From Paratractidigestivibacter sp963605405 (lineage in GTDB: Bacteria; Actinomycetota; Coriobacteriia; Coriobacteriales; Atopobiaceae): 64,000 nt of DNA. A program made the position numbers and the translations under genes. How positions within the stretch are numbered: the stretch's first letter is position 1; the number at the start of each line of letters is the position of its first letter. The DNA is taken from positions 1 through 64,000 of the forward strand of contig CAVCUP010000008.1 of assembly GCA_963605405.1 (NCBI GenBank). The letters are read 5' to 3'. The notes under the pieces were generated by a model. That model searched no databases. It was not told the DNA's origin and saw nothing but the letters and a program-made list of their open reading frames with translations. This document shows, in pieces, positions 22,420-31,771 of the stretch.

Positions 22420-24447
22420 ATGGACCTTACCCTCGTCATATTGATCGTCTGCGTGGTCATCGCGCTGGTGCTCGTGGTTCTCTACGTCGTCTTCGGGCGC
22501 TCCGAGGCTGCCTACACGCTCGACATCGGCGGCGGCTCCCCGCGCGCCTCGGGCGGGCGCGACGATTCCTCGGAGACGACGTATTCCTCGAGGCTCATGG
22601 GCTTCGGCGTGCTGGTCGGCGGCATCTTCACGTTGCTTCTCGGCAGGTTGTGGAGCATGCAGCTTATCTCCTCGGACGAATACACCGAGGAAGCCGAGAC
22701 GAACCGGACGCGCACGGTGACCACCGCCGCGCCCCGCGGGCGCATCCTCGACCGCAACGGCGTGGAGATAGTCACCAACCGCTCGAGCCTCACCGTGGTC
22801 GCGGATTCAGACGTCTCCGACGACGAGATAGAGATGCAACTGCTCGGCAATCTCATCGGCATGCCGCGCCAGGCCGTCTACCGAAAGATCATCGACACCA
22901 CCGAGGGCGCCCAGTCTGTGCGCACCGTCGCCACCGACGTCTCGCGCAGGGTCGTGGCTTACATCGGCGAGCACTCCTCGGTGTTCTCGGGCGTCAGCGT
23001 CGTGCAGCGCTCGCAGCGCGCCTACCCGCAGGGGTCTCTCGCCGCGCACGTGGTCGGCTACACGGGCACCGTCACTTCCGAGCAGCTGGAGTCCTCGAGC
23101 TCCGACGAGGCCGCCGTCGAGTACAAGAGCGGAGACGTCGTGGGGCAGGCCGGCGTCGAGTCCATGTACGAGAGCGTCCTGCAGGGCATCCGCGGCGAGC
23201 AGACCGTCTACGTGAACTCCGACGGCAAGGTCATCGAGTCCTCGACCAAGATCGACCCCCAGAGCGGCAGCGACGTCGTCCTCACCATCGACTCGGATAT
23301 CCAGCGAGTCGCCGAGGAGTCTCTCGAGACCGTCATCGCCGACTCGAAGAAGCGCGGCAAGGACACCGTGGCCGGGTCGCTCGTGTGCCTCGACTGCACG
23401 AACGGCGAGGTCCTCGCCATGGCGAGCTACCCCACGTACTCGCCCTCCATCTTCGTGGGCGGCATCGCGACCTCCGACTGGGAGTCCCTCACAGACGAGG
23501 ACTCGCACTACCCGCTGCTCAACCGGGCGATCTCCGGTCTGTACCCCTCCGCCTCGACCATCAAGGCCCTGACCTGCTTCGCCGCGCTCGACAACGGCAT
23601 CGCGACGGCCGAGTCCGGCTACGAGTGCAGCGGCTGGTGGACGGGGTTCGGTTCCTCCTACGGCATGTACTGTTACAACCATGACGGCCATGGCTATCTC
23701 GACCTGCAGCATGGCCTCACCTACTCGTGCGACGTCGTTTTCTACGAGATCGGCAAGGGCTTCTACAACTCTGACAACCAGGAGGGCATGCAGGCCAAGT
23801 TCCGTGAGTACGGGCTCGGTTCCAAGACGGGCATCGACCTGCCGAGCGAGGCGGAGGGACGCGTCCCGGACGCCGAGTGGAAGTGGAACTACTTCTCCAG
23901 CTATTCCGACGCCGACCGCCAGTGGCAGCCCGGCGACTACTGCAACATCGCGATCGGCCAGGGAGACATCCTCGTCACGAACCTGCAGGTCGCGCAGATC
24001 TACGCGAGCATCGCGAACAAGGGGCCGGTTTACAAGCCGCATGTGCTCAAGAGCGTCAAGTCGAGCCTGGGGACGGGGTCCGTCGTAGACTACAGCGTCT
24101 CTCAGGTAAGGAACGTATCGGAGGCCGAATCGAACCGTGAGCTCGTGGAGAGGGGCCTCTACGGCGTCATCTACGAGGAGAGCGAGTCGCAGGCCGCGCA
24201 CTGGACCACTCTCGACGTGACGGTCGCCGGCAAGACGGGCACCGGCGAGCAGTCCTCTGCGGGCAACATCTGCTGGATGGTGGCCTATGCCCCGGCCGAC
24301 AACCCAAAGTACGTGATCTGCTCCAACGTCGACGGCGGCGACTGGGGCTCCACGACCGCCATGCTCGTGGTGCGCGATGTCTTCGGCCAGATCTACGGCC
24401 AGCCCGATACCGCCACGACCGATGCCTCGACGGCGACACAGGACTAG
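22420..24447 (+). CDS. mrdA: Penicillin-binding protein 2 (elongation-specific transpeptidase)
   Basis: 675-residue class B PBP. One N-terminal membrane helix appears at about 5-27 and a second hydrophobic stretch around 60-80, followed by the dimerisation/pedestal domain beginning APRGRILDRNG. The transpeptidase has Ser379 in SASTIK (SxxK), a SCD triad in the SxN position, and KTGT from Lys605. It cross-links peptidoglycan during elongation and is the partner of RodA, encoded 10 nt downstream. The two N-terminal hydrophobic segments are unusual: most PBP2s have one, and the first may be a signal-like anchor. Confidence 0.93.
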   Translation: MDLTLVILIVCVVIALVLVVLYVVFGRSEAAYTLDIGGGSPRASGGRDDSSETTYSSRLMGFGVLVGGIFTLLLGRLWSMQLISSDEYTEEAETNRTRTVTTAAPRGRILDRNGVEIVTNRSSLTVVADSDVSDDEIEMQLLGNLIGMPRQAVYRKIIDTTEGAQSVRTVATDVSRRVVAYIGEHSSVFSGVSVVQRSQRAYPQGSLAAHVVGYTGTVTSEQLESSSSDEAAVEYKSGDVVGQAGVESMYESVLQGIRGEQTVYVNSDGKVIESSTKIDPQSGSDVVLTIDSDIQRVAEESLETVIADSKKRGKDTVAGSLVCLDCTNGEVLAMASYPTYSPSIFVGGIATSDWESLTDEDSHYPLLNRAISGLYPSASTIKALTCFAALDNGIATAESGYECSGWWTGFGSSYGMYCYNHDGHGYLDLQHGLTYSCDVVFYEIGKGFYNSDNQEGMQAKFREYGLGSKTGIDLPSEAEGRVPDAEWKWNYFSSYSDADRQWQPGDYCNIAIGQGDILVTNLQVAQIYASIANKGPVYKPHVLKSVKSSLGTGSVVDYSVSQVRNVSEAESNRELVERGLYGVIYEESESQAAHWTTLDVTVAGKTGTGEQSSAGNICWMVAYAPADNPKYVICSNVDGGDWGSTTAMLVVRDVFGQIYGQPDTATTDASTATQD

Positions 24448-24457
24448 GAGGGCAACG

Positions 24458-25666
24458 ATGGCTCAGCGCGCTGCAGGCAAGGCCGGGCTCTTCTCGTTTT
24501 TAACCGGGAAGGCCGCGGGACAGGGGAGGCACGCGAAGGTGTCCGGCAAGGCCGGCCCCCTGTCCAAGCTCTATCTCTCCCAGCTCATCCCCGCGATGCT
24601 GCTCGTGCTCGTGGGCGTGGTCACCGTGTGGTCGGCGTCCCTCACCATCTCCGAGGCGCGCTTCCCGAGCCATCTGTTGGGCATCGCGCTCGGGCTCGTC
24701 GTCGCCTTCTTCGTGTGGCGCTACGACCTGCGCGCCTTCTCCGGCATGGTGACGGCGCTTCTTGTCCTCGACTGCGTGCTCATGGTGCTGCCGTACTTCC
24801 CCGGCCTGGGCGTGGAGGCCAAGGGTATGACGGGCTGGGTGCAGGTCCCCATCATCCATTTCCGGTTCCAGCCCTCCGAGCCGTCCAAGCTCGTGACCAT
24901 ACTGCTCATGGCCGCGGCCTGCGCCCAGTACAACGGAAAGATAGAGAGCTTCACCGACTACTGCAAACTTTGCGGCACGCTTTTGTTGCCGCTGGGGCTT
25001 CTTGTGGTCACGGACCTCGGCACGGGCCTCGTGATTCTCTTCGCCGGCGCGGCGATCATCATCTGCTCCGGCGCTCCTGCCAAGTGGGTCGTGCCCACGA
25101 TTGGGCTGATCGTGGGCGTCGTGGCGCTCGTGATCTGGTCCTCCCTCACCGACGGCTTGCCCCACATACTCAAGGAATACCAGCTCAAGCGCCTGCTGGT
25201 CTTCCTGGACGAGTCTGTGGACCCAACGGGCTCCGGATATAATCTCCGCCAGGCAAAGATCGCCGTGGGCAGCGGCGGCCTTCTGGGCAAGGGACTCGGC
25301 AACGCGTCGCAGGCGGGGACGGGCTTCTTGCCGGAGGCGCACACCGATTTCGTCTTCGCGCTCTTTGCCGAGCAGTTCGGTTTTTTGGGCTCGGCGGTGC
25401 TGTTGGCGCTCTTCGCTTGGATGATTCTCGCCACGCTGCTGCTCGCCGCTAAGATGGACAACCCCTTCTGCAAGCTTGTCCTCGTTGGCTGCTGCGGCAT
25501 GTGGGCCTTCCAGGTCCTCGAGAACATCGGCATGTGCATCGGAATCATGCCGATCACGGGCATCCCGCTCCCGTTCATTAGTTTCGGGTCCTCTTCCATG
25601 GTCACGCAGCTCACGGCTGTGGGTATGGTTCAATCTGTCTGGCGGCACCGTCAGAAGGCCGCCTAG
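24458..25666 (+). CDS. rodA: RodA-type peptidoglycan glycosyltransferase (SEDS)
   Basis: 402 residues from ATG 24458 with AGGAGGG upstream; the open frame extends further but overlaps mrdA. About ten membrane helices with SEDS motifs: FRFQPSEPSKL, VVTDLGTGLV, LPEAHTDFVFA and TGIPLPFISFGSSS near the C-terminus. It polymerises lipid II during elongation with the PBP2 encoded just upstream. Pairing with mreBCD identifies it as RodA rather than FtsW. Confidence 0.93.
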   Translation: MAQRAAGKAGLFSFLTGKAAGQGRHAKVSGKAGPLSKLYLSQLIPAMLLVLVGVVTVWSASLTISEARFPSHLLGIALGLVVAFFVWRYDLRAFSGMVTALLVLDCVLMVLPYFPGLGVEAKGMTGWVQVPIIHFRFQPSEPSKLVTILLMAAACAQYNGKIESFTDYCKLCGTLLLPLGLLVVTDLGTGLVILFAGAAIIICSGAPAKWVVPTIGLIVGVVALVIWSSLTDGLPHILKEYQLKRLLVFLDESVDPTGSGYNLRQAKIAVGSGGLLGKGLGNASQAGTGFLPEAHTDFVFALFAEQFGFLGSAVLLALFAWMILATLLLAAKMDNPFCKLVLVGCCGMWAFQVLENIGMCIGIMPITGIPLPFISFGSSSMVTQLTAVGMVQSVWRHRQKAA

Positions 25667-25686
25667 GCGTTCGTAAGGAGACATGC

Positions 25687-26844
25687 ATGGCGCGTCGCGA
25701 CGCAACAAGCAGGGCACGCAAGGGCAAGAAATCCGGGAAGGGGAGCGGCTTCACGCTTTCCGGCATCCTGGACATGGCCTCCGCCGGCAAGGAGAGCCTC
25801 GATGCCATGGACGCCGAGATCCGCATCCGCGTCCACGTGGGCACGCTTTGCGAGCGCGGCCTCGTGCTCGCGGCCAAGGACGCGCTGAGGGCCGAGCGCG
25901 CCGGGGGAGTCGTCGAGGTCATGGGCATCGACGCCCCGGCCGCGTCCGCCCCCGACCCCGACGCCGCCGTCGTCCTCGGGGGCGCGGGCGAGCCCGGCGC
26001 GGGCGCCCTCATCCGTTACTATCTCGCGTGCGGGGTGCCCTGCGCTTTCGTCTCGGCGTCCGCGCTCGATGCACCGGACCTCTCCGGCTCCGCCGATGCC
26101 CAAAGGCTCTTCGAGGCCCTCGGCGTGTCCGAGCCCGACGGCCTCGCTGCGCGTCTCGGCACATGGCTCGCGGGCGTCGTCGAGAACCGCATCGCCTTGG
26201 CGGCGAACTTCGCGTTCTGCCGCCCCGCCGTGGCCTCTCGGCTCATCTCGGTCTGTGCGGCCGAGAACGCCGCGCTGGGGGCCATCGCCTTCATCCCCGG
26301 CTCCGATTTCCCGGTCATGACGGCGAGCCAGGTCAAGCTCGCGCTCGACATCGCGGCGGCGCACGGCGCCGGGCTCGAGCCCGCGCGCGCGATGGAGGTC
26401 GCCGGCGTCGTGGGCGCGGGGCTGGCGTACCGCGGCGCGGCGCGGACCCTCGCGGGCCTCGTCCCCGGGCTCGGCTGGCTTCTCAAGGCCGGCGTGGGGT
26501 ACGCGGGCACGGTCGCGACGGGACGCGCGGTCCAGGTCAGGTTCGAGGGCGTTCCCCGGGCCGCCAAGGACATGAAGGCCGATGATCCGACCGCGGCAGG
26601 GGCGCTTCCCGTGGCCCCGGCCGCGGGCGAGGCGCCCGGCGTGGGTCGAGGCGGTTTCCGGCCCGATCTCTCTCGCCTCGCCGACTCCCTTCGCGACCTT
26701 TCCCTTGGGAGCTCGCGCCACGACCGGGGCGATTCGGCGGCTGCGCCCCCCGACTCCCGCGGCTCGGCCGACGCCGGCTCGGCTTCCGACGCGCCTGCCT
26801 ATCTTGTGATCGATCCCATGGGAGGCGGTGCCCATGAAGGCTAG
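25687..26844 (+). CDS. DUF697-domain protein of unknown function
   Basis: 385 residues. The basic N-terminus (RKGKKSGKGSG) is followed by a variable region of about 160 residues and then a hydrophobic segment at about 175-285 that resembles DUF697 (YcjF-type, membrane-associated): FCRPAVASRLISV, IAFIPGSDFPVMTASQVKLAL and VAGVVGAGLAYR. The last 100 residues are Pro/Gly/Ser-rich and probably disordered. It starts 20 nt after rodA and overlaps the following radical-SAM gene by 11 nt, so it belongs to the same transcript. DUF697 is often found with GTPases; no G-domain is present here. Confidence 0.65.
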   Translation: MARRDATSRARKGKKSGKGSGFTLSGILDMASAGKESLDAMDAEIRIRVHVGTLCERGLVLAAKDALRAERAGGVVEVMGIDAPAASAPDPDAAVVLGGAGEPGAGALIRYYLACGVPCAFVSASALDAPDLSGSADAQRLFEALGVSEPDGLAARLGTWLAGVVENRIALAANFAFCRPAVASRLISVCAAENAALGAIAFIPGSDFPVMTASQVKLALDIAAAHGAGLEPARAMEVAGVVGAGLAYRGAARTLAGLVPGLGWLLKAGVGYAGTVATGRAVQVRFEGVPRAAKDMKADDPTAAGALPVAPAAGEAPGVGRGGFRPDLSRLADSLRDLSLGSSRHDRGDSAAAPPDSRGSADAGSASDAPAYLVIDPMGGGAHEG

Positions 26845-28711
26845 GCGAGAGAACCTTTTCCACCTGCTCGAGCCGCTGTTGCCGCACGTCGAGCACCCGA
26901 GCCGCTACCTCAACCACGAGTGGGGCGCCTGCGAGGAGCAGGACGGCCCCTTCCACCTGTGCATGTGCTATGCGGACGCATACGAGGTCGGCCAGCCCAA
27001 CCTCGGCATAGCGATCCTCTACAACGCCGTGAACGCGCAGGACGGCATGAGCTGCGAGCGCGCGTACCTGCCGTGGCGCGACATGGGCGCGCTCATGCGC
27101 GAGCGCGGGGTGCCGATGCTTTCCCTCGAGGGCGCGGCCCCTCTCTCCTCCTTCGACGCCATCGGCTTCACGCTCGCCCATGAGCTCCTGTGGACGAACA
27201 TCCTCGAGGCCCTCGACCTGGCCGGCATCGCCAAGCTCGGCCGCGACCGCGACGAGGACGACCCCGTGATCCTCGCGGGCGGCCCCTCCGCCTGGAACTG
27301 CGAGCCCATGGCCGAGGTCTTCGACGCGGTCCTTCTCGGCGACGGCGAGGAGTCGATCGTCGAGGTATGCCGCGTGATTCGCGACGAGCGCGCCCGCGGC
27401 GCCTCGAGGGCCGAGCTGCTCAGGGCGCTTTCCCGCCTTCACGGCGTCTACGTGCCCTCCCTTTACGAGGTGGTGCGCGACGAGACCTCCACGCGATGGG
27501 GCTATGCCGTGCCCCGTCCGGGTTCCGGGGCCCCCGAGCGCGTGCTCAAGAGCTGCGTCGCCGACCTTTCGGCCACGCCGCCTTTGGCCGGGACGATCGT
27601 GCCCTATATGGGCATCGTCCAGAACCGCCTCGCCCTCGAGGTGTTGCGCGGATGCGCGCGCGGCTGCCGATTCTGCCAGGCCGGCATGACGTACCGCCCG
27701 GTGCGCGAACGTCCCGCCGAGCAGGTCATCGAGGCGGGCGAGGCCGGCCTTCTCGCCTGCGGATACGACGAGATAAGCCTCTCGTCGCTCTCCACGACCG
27801 ACCACAGCCAGTGCGCGCGCATCCTCAATCGCATGCACGCCGACCTCGCCGACAAAGGCATCCGCGTCTCCATCCCGTCCCAGCGCCTGGATTCTTTCGG
27901 CGTGGAGATGGCGATGGCGGCCGGCGCCGGGAAGAACGGCGGCCTCACCTTCGCGCCGGAGGCCGGCAGCCAGCGCCTGCGCGACGTGATCAACAAGAAC
28001 GTGACCGAGGAGGACCTCGAGCGCGCGGCGAGAAACGCCTTCGAGAACGGCTGGCGCCGCTGCAAGCTCTACTTCATGATGGGCCTTCCCACCGAGACGG
28101 ACGAGGACATCATCGGGATCGTGCGCGCCGCCGAGCGCGTGCTCCAGATCGGCCGCGAGGTCGTGGGGCGCGGCTATAAGAGCGGAATCACCGTCTCCAT
28201 CTCGGTCGCCGTCTTCGTGCCCAAGTGCTACACGCCCTTCCAGTGGTGCGCCCAGCTCGAGCCCGAGGAGGTCCGGCGCCGCCAGCAGCTGCTGCTGCAC
28301 GCCTGTAAGGACCGCGGCGTGCGCATCTCTTACCACGACTCGAGGACCTCGCTCGTGGAGGGCGCCCTCTCCAAGATGGGGCGCGACGGCTACGAGCTCA
28401 TCCACGAGGCCTGGAGCCGGGGGTGCTGCTTCGACGCGTGGGCGAGCGAGTTCTCCTACGAGCGATGGGACGAGGCGGCGCGCGCCTGCGGCTACGACCT
28501 CGAGGGCATCGCCTGCGAGGGGTTCCCGCTGGACGCGCGCCTGCCGTGGGACCATACCTCCCCGGGCGTCTCCAAGGGCTTCCTGCAGAGGGAGTGGAGG
28601 CGCGCGGCCGAGGGCGTGACGACCCCGGATTGCACGAGGGAGAGCTGCGTCGGCTGCGGGGTCTGCCCCGTGCTCGGCGTCTCGAACAAGATCATTGAGG
28701 AGCGAGGATGA
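26834..28711 (+). CDS. Radical SAM protein, TIGR03960 family
   Basis: 625 residues from ATG 26834, chosen for GGAGG at 26821-26825; a GTG at 26828 is the alternative. An N-terminal B12-binding-like region comes first (residues about 1-200, with IGFTLAHELLWTNIL). The radical SAM core follows, with its iron-sulfur motif CARGCRFCQAG, and then a C-terminal domain ending in a Cys-rich SCVGCGVCPV segment. These proteins are regularly found with the DUF2344 gene immediately downstream and near mre/rplU genes. The reaction is unknown; RNA or protein modification is suspected. It overlaps the next gene by 4 nt. Confidence 0.88.
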   Translation: MKARRENLFHLLEPLLPHVEHPSRYLNHEWGACEEQDGPFHLCMCYADAYEVGQPNLGIAILYNAVNAQDGMSCERAYLPWRDMGALMRERGVPMLSLEGAAPLSSFDAIGFTLAHELLWTNILEALDLAGIAKLGRDRDEDDPVILAGGPSAWNCEPMAEVFDAVLLGDGEESIVEVCRVIRDERARGASRAELLRALSRLHGVYVPSLYEVVRDETSTRWGYAVPRPGSGAPERVLKSCVADLSATPPLAGTIVPYMGIVQNRLALEVLRGCARGCRFCQAGMTYRPVRERPAEQVIEAGEAGLLACGYDEISLSSLSTTDHSQCARILNRMHADLADKGIRVSIPSQRLDSFGVEMAMAAGAGKNGGLTFAPEAGSQRLRDVINKNVTEEDLERAARNAFENGWRRCKLYFMMGLPTETDEDIIGIVRAAERVLQIGREVVGRGYKSGITVSISVAVFVPKCYTPFQWCAQLEPEEVRRRQQLLLHACKDRGVRISYHDSRTSLVEGALSKMGRDGYELIHEAWSRGCCFDAWASEFSYERWDEAARACGYDLEGIACEGFPLDARLPWDHTSPGVSKGFLQREWRRAAEGVTTPDCTRESCVGCGVCPVLGVSNKIIEERG

Positions 28712-29457
28712 CGAGGTCGAGGCCCCAGCCGTGGGGAGACGCGAAGCCGCAGGACCTGGCGCTCATAAAGGAGCTGCCGCGCCTGCGCGTCGAGTACGTC
28801 AAGGGCGACCGGCTGGCCTTCCTGGGCCACCTCGAGGTCCTCGAGACCGTCAACCGCTGCGTCCGCCGCGCGCAGCTGCCCTTCTCCATCGGCAACGGGT
28901 TCGCTCGCCGCATGAGGATCCAGTTCTCGCAGGCGCTGCCGGTGGGGGCCTCCTCTGACTGCGAGTATTACGACCTCCGCCTTTCCGAGGAGCTTCCGGC
29001 GCAAGAGGCGCTCGAGCTCCTCCGCGCCGCCACCCCCGCCTGCCTGGCGCCGGAGCGCGCGGCCTACGTCGACGGGCGCGCGGCCGCTCTCGAGAGTTGG
29101 CTCACCCGCTCGGGCTGGTCCGTCCTCGTTAAGGATTGCGCGCTCGACGCCGAATCGCTTGGCCAGAGGATCGCGGCTCTCCGGGAGCGGGGGGACCTCG
29201 AGTACCTGCGCGGCGAGAAGGTCAAGCACATCGACGTCTCCGCGGCGCTCGTCTCCTTCGAGGCTCGCGACGTGGAGGGCGGCGTGGCCCTTATGCTCGA
29301 CACCCGCTCGAGCAACGCCGGCGCCCTTCGACCGCAGATTCTCATCGACGCGGCGCTTAAGGGCGCGTCGGACGGCTGCGGCTACGATTGCCTGAAGGTC
29401 CGCCGCGTCTCCCAGGCCCACGAGGAAGACGATGGGACCCTCGCCTTCGCGCTCTAG
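28708..29457 (+). CDS. Radical-SAM-linked DUF2344 protein
   Basis: 249 residues. It matches the TIGR03936/DUF2344 family by its start (LRVEYVKGDRLAFLGHLEVLETVNRC) and by its invariable partner, the upstream radical SAM gene, with which it shares an ATGA overlap. In other organisms the two can be fused or adjacent. There are no catalytic motifs I recognise. Probably a partner or substrate-binding subunit of the radical SAM protein. A terminator follows at 29494. Confidence 0.85.
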   Translation: MTRSRPQPWGDAKPQDLALIKELPRLRVEYVKGDRLAFLGHLEVLETVNRCVRRAQLPFSIGNGFARRMRIQFSQALPVGASSDCEYYDLRLSEELPAQEALELLRAATPACLAPERAAYVDGRAAALESWLTRSGWSVLVKDCALDAESLGQRIAALRERGDLEYLRGEKVKHIDVSAALVSFEARDVEGGVALMLDTRSSNAGALRPQILIDAALKGASDGCGYDCLKVRRVSQAHEEDDGTLAFAL

Positions 29458-29493
29458 CGGCGCGCAAATAGTGGCCTTCTTGTGAAGCCTTCC

Positions 29494-29533
29494 GAGGTGT
29501 TGCGCCCATGCGGCCCAACACCTCTATATTTTT
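29494..29533 (+). terminator. Terminator closing the elongation/radical-SAM transcript
   Basis: GAGGTGTTG (29494-29502) and CAACACCTC (29516-29524) form a perfect 9-bp stem, followed by TATATTTTT. It separates the upstream operon from the rplU promoter. Confidence 0.85.
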
Positions 29534-29615
29534 ACAGGTTGCCTGACTGCCGACGACTTCCAAGGTGCCGCTACCGTTTCCCCGGTGGGACCTGGGAGGT
29601 CAACAACTTGCTCCG

Positions 29616-29644
29616 TTGACCAGTCTGCGCAGCTTGAGTAATAT
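29616..29644 (+). promoter_or_regulatory. Sigma-70-type promoter of rplU-rpmA
   Basis: TTGACC (29616-29621), 17-nt spacer, TAATAT (29639-29644). The predicted start near 29651 gives a leader of about 35 nt before ATG 29686, too short for a large autoregulatory structure. Confidence 0.75.
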
Positions 29645-29685
29645 GAGTGACTGTTGCACTAACGCCAGCAATGAAGGGTTCAAGA

Positions 29686-29994
29686 ATGTACGCAATCATC
29701 GCAACTGGTGGCAAGCAGTATAAGGTTGCCGAGGGTGACGTCCTGGACGTCGAGAAGCTCGATGCGCAGCCTGGCGACAAGGTCCAGCTTCCCGTCCTCC
29801 TCGTGAGCGACGGCAAGTCCACCGTCGTTGGCTCTGCCCCTCTTCAGGGAAAGACCGTCGAGGCCGAGATTCTCGCTCAGTTCAAGGGCGACAAGGTCCG
29901 CGTCTTCAAGTTCAAGAAGCGTAAGCGCTACCACCGCGAGAAGGGTCACCGTCAGCAGCTGACCAAGATCAAGATCGCTTCCATCCCCGCGTAG
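29686..29994 (+). CDS. rplU: 50S ribosomal protein L21
   Basis: 102 residues, typical length. It binds 23S rRNA in the large subunit. The start MYAIIATGGKQYKV is diagnostic, and the basic tail KKRKRYHREKGHRQ contacts rRNA. ATG 29686 is chosen over ATG 29671, which would add five residues not seen in the family. It is co-transcribed with rpmA, 30 nt downstream. Confidence 0.97.
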   Translation: MYAIIATGGKQYKVAEGDVLDVEKLDAQPGDKVQLPVLLVSDGKSTVVGSAPLQGKTVEAEILAQFKGDKVRVFKFKKRKRYHREKGHRQQLTKIKIASIPA

Positions 29995-30024
29995 CACTGA
30001 GTTTTATAGAAGGTAGGTAGCACC

Positions 30025-30273
30025 ATGGCTCACAAGAAAGGCCAGAGCTCTTCCCGTAACGGTCGCGACTCGCAGGCACAGCGCCTCGGCACCAAGCGCT
30101 TCGGTGGCCAGAACGTCAAGGCCGGCGAGATTCTCGTTCGTCAGCGCGGCACCCACATCCACCCGGGCGACAACGTGGGCATCGGCAAGGACGACACCCT
30201 CTTTGCCCTTAAGGCCGGTAAGGTCGAGTTCACCAAGGGCGTCAAGCACATGGTTCACGTCCGCGAGGCGTAA
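30025..30273 (+). CDS. rpmA: 50S ribosomal protein L27
   Basis: 82 residues. The N-terminus MAHKKGQSSSRNGRDS reaches the peptidyl-transferase centre. It starts directly at MAHKKG, with no cleavable Firmicutes-type N-terminal extension. It lies 30 nt after rplU and is followed by a strong terminator, so rplU-rpmA is probably a bicistronic unit with limited read-through into obgE. Confidence 0.97.
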   Translation: MAHKKGQSSSRNGRDSQAQRLGTKRFGGQNVKAGEILVRQRGTHIHPGDNVGIGKDDTLFALKAGKVEFTKGVKHMVHVREA

Positions 30274-30293
30274 ATCAAACTTCTTGTTTTTTC

Positions 30294-30325
30294 GAGGGAC
30301 CCTGCTTGCCGGGGTCCCTCTTTTT
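30294..30325 (+). terminator. Terminator after rpmA
   Basis: GAGGGACCC (30294-30302) and GGGTCCCTC (30312-30320) form a perfect 9-bp stem, then TTTTT. Confidence 0.9.
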
Positions 30326-30381
30326 ATCCCACCTACTCGGGGGCCGGGGCGGCCCCGGGTCGCGATTATGGAGTCAAGGGC

Positions 30382-31770
30382 GTGGACAATACTTTCACCG
30401 ATCTTTCCCACATCAACGTCAAGGGCGGCGACGGCGGCGCCGGCTGCATGAGCTTCCGCCGCGAGGCCTTCGTTCCGAAGGGCGGCCCGGACGGCGGCGA
30501 CGGCGGCCACGGCGGAGACGTCGTGGTGGTCGCGGACGCGCAGCTCTCCTCGCTCATCGATTACCGCTTCAAGCACCACTTCCGCGCCGAGCGCGGAACC
30601 CACGGCAGGGGAGCGAAGCGCCATGGCTCCGACGGCGAGGACCTTATCCTGCGCGTTCCGCTCGGAACGGTCGTTCGCGAGCTCGACGCAGAGACTCAGA
30701 AGCCCCTCTACGAAATCGCGGACCTCACCCAGCCGGGCGAGCGCGTGGTCGTGGCCCCCGGCGGCCGAGGCGGCCTGGGCAACACGCACTTCGTCACCTC
30801 CGTCCGCCGCGCCCCGGCCTTTGCCGAGAAGGGCGAGCCCGCGCTCGAGCACTGGATCGAGCTCGAGATGAAGCTCATGGCCGATGCTGCGCTCGTGGGC
30901 ATGCCCTCGGTGGGTAAGAGCTCCATCATCGCCCGCATCAGCGCGGCGCGCCCCAAGGTCGCCGACTATCCCTTCACCACCCTTGTCCCCAACCTCGGCG
31001 TGGCGCGCGCCGCCAACGGCCAGTCCTTCGTCGCCGCCGATGTCCCGGGCCTCATCGAGGGGGCGAGCGAGGGCCGCGGCCTCGGCCACCAGTTCCTCCG
31101 CCACATCGAGCGCACGGCGCTGATCATCCATGTCGTGGACATCACCGGCGGCTATGAGGGGCGCGACGTCGTGGAGGACTACCGCACCATCAATGCCGAG
31201 CTGGAGGCCTATGCCTCGGAGCTCGCTTCCCGCCCGCAGGTCGTCGTCGCGAACAAGTGCGACCTGCCCGGCTACGAGGAAGAGGCCGAGCGCCTGCGCG
31301 CGGCCGCCGAGGCCGACGGCCACTCGTTCTTCATGGCCTCTGCCGCGACGGGCCAGGGCCTTGACGAGCTCGTGACCGCGGTCGCCGCCGAGGTGGCCGA
31401 GCTCCGCGAGGAGCTCAAGGCCGCAGACCCCGAGCGTGACCTCACCCGCGAGTGGGAGAACAAGCGCCAGCGCCGAGATTCCCAGATCAGCATCACGCGC
31501 GAGGACGGGTGCGCCTGGCGCGTCCGGGGCGGCTCCATCGAGCGCATGGTCGTGCAGACCGACTGGGAGAACGACGACGCCGTGGCCTATCTCCAGCACC
31601 GTTTCTCTCGCTGCGGGCTCGACGACAAGCTCCGTCGCGCGGGTGCGGTCACGGGCGACGAGGTTCGCATCCTCGGCTTCGCGTTCGATTACGAGGGCGA
31701 CGAGCCCGACGACTTCGCGGGCCTCGCCGAGGACGAGGTGCCCTTTACCGACGAGGGGAGCGAGGCCTAG
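30382..31770 (+). CDS. obgE: GTPase Obg/CgtA
   Basis: 462 residues from GTG 30382. The N-terminal glycine-rich Obg fold spans residues 1-160 (VKGGDGGAGCMSFRREAF). The G domain has Walker A GMPSVGKSS (173-181, Lys179), DVPGLIEGAS and NKCDLP. A C-terminal OCT domain follows at about 380-460, as in Gram-positive Obg. It is a 50S-assembly and stress-linked GTPase. It follows rpmA after a terminator and precedes proB by 1 nt, so it is the head of the obgE-proBA-nadD-yqeK-rsfS unit. Confidence 0.95.
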   Translation: MDNTFTDLSHINVKGGDGGAGCMSFRREAFVPKGGPDGGDGGHGGDVVVVADAQLSSLIDYRFKHHFRAERGTHGRGAKRHGSDGEDLILRVPLGTVVRELDAETQKPLYEIADLTQPGERVVVAPGGRGGLGNTHFVTSVRRAPAFAEKGEPALEHWIELEMKLMADAALVGMPSVGKSSIIARISAARPKVADYPFTTLVPNLGVARAANGQSFVAADVPGLIEGASEGRGLGHQFLRHIERTALIIHVVDITGGYEGRDVVEDYRTINAELEAYASELASRPQVVVANKCDLPGYEEEAERLRAAAEADGHSFFMASAATGQGLDELVTAVAAEVAELREELKAADPERDLTREWENKRQRRDSQISITREDGCAWRVRGGSIERMVVQTDWENDDAVAYLQHRFSRCGLDDKLRRAGAVTGDEVRILGFAFDYEGDEPDDFAGLAEDEVPFTDEGSEA

Positions 31771-31771
31771 G

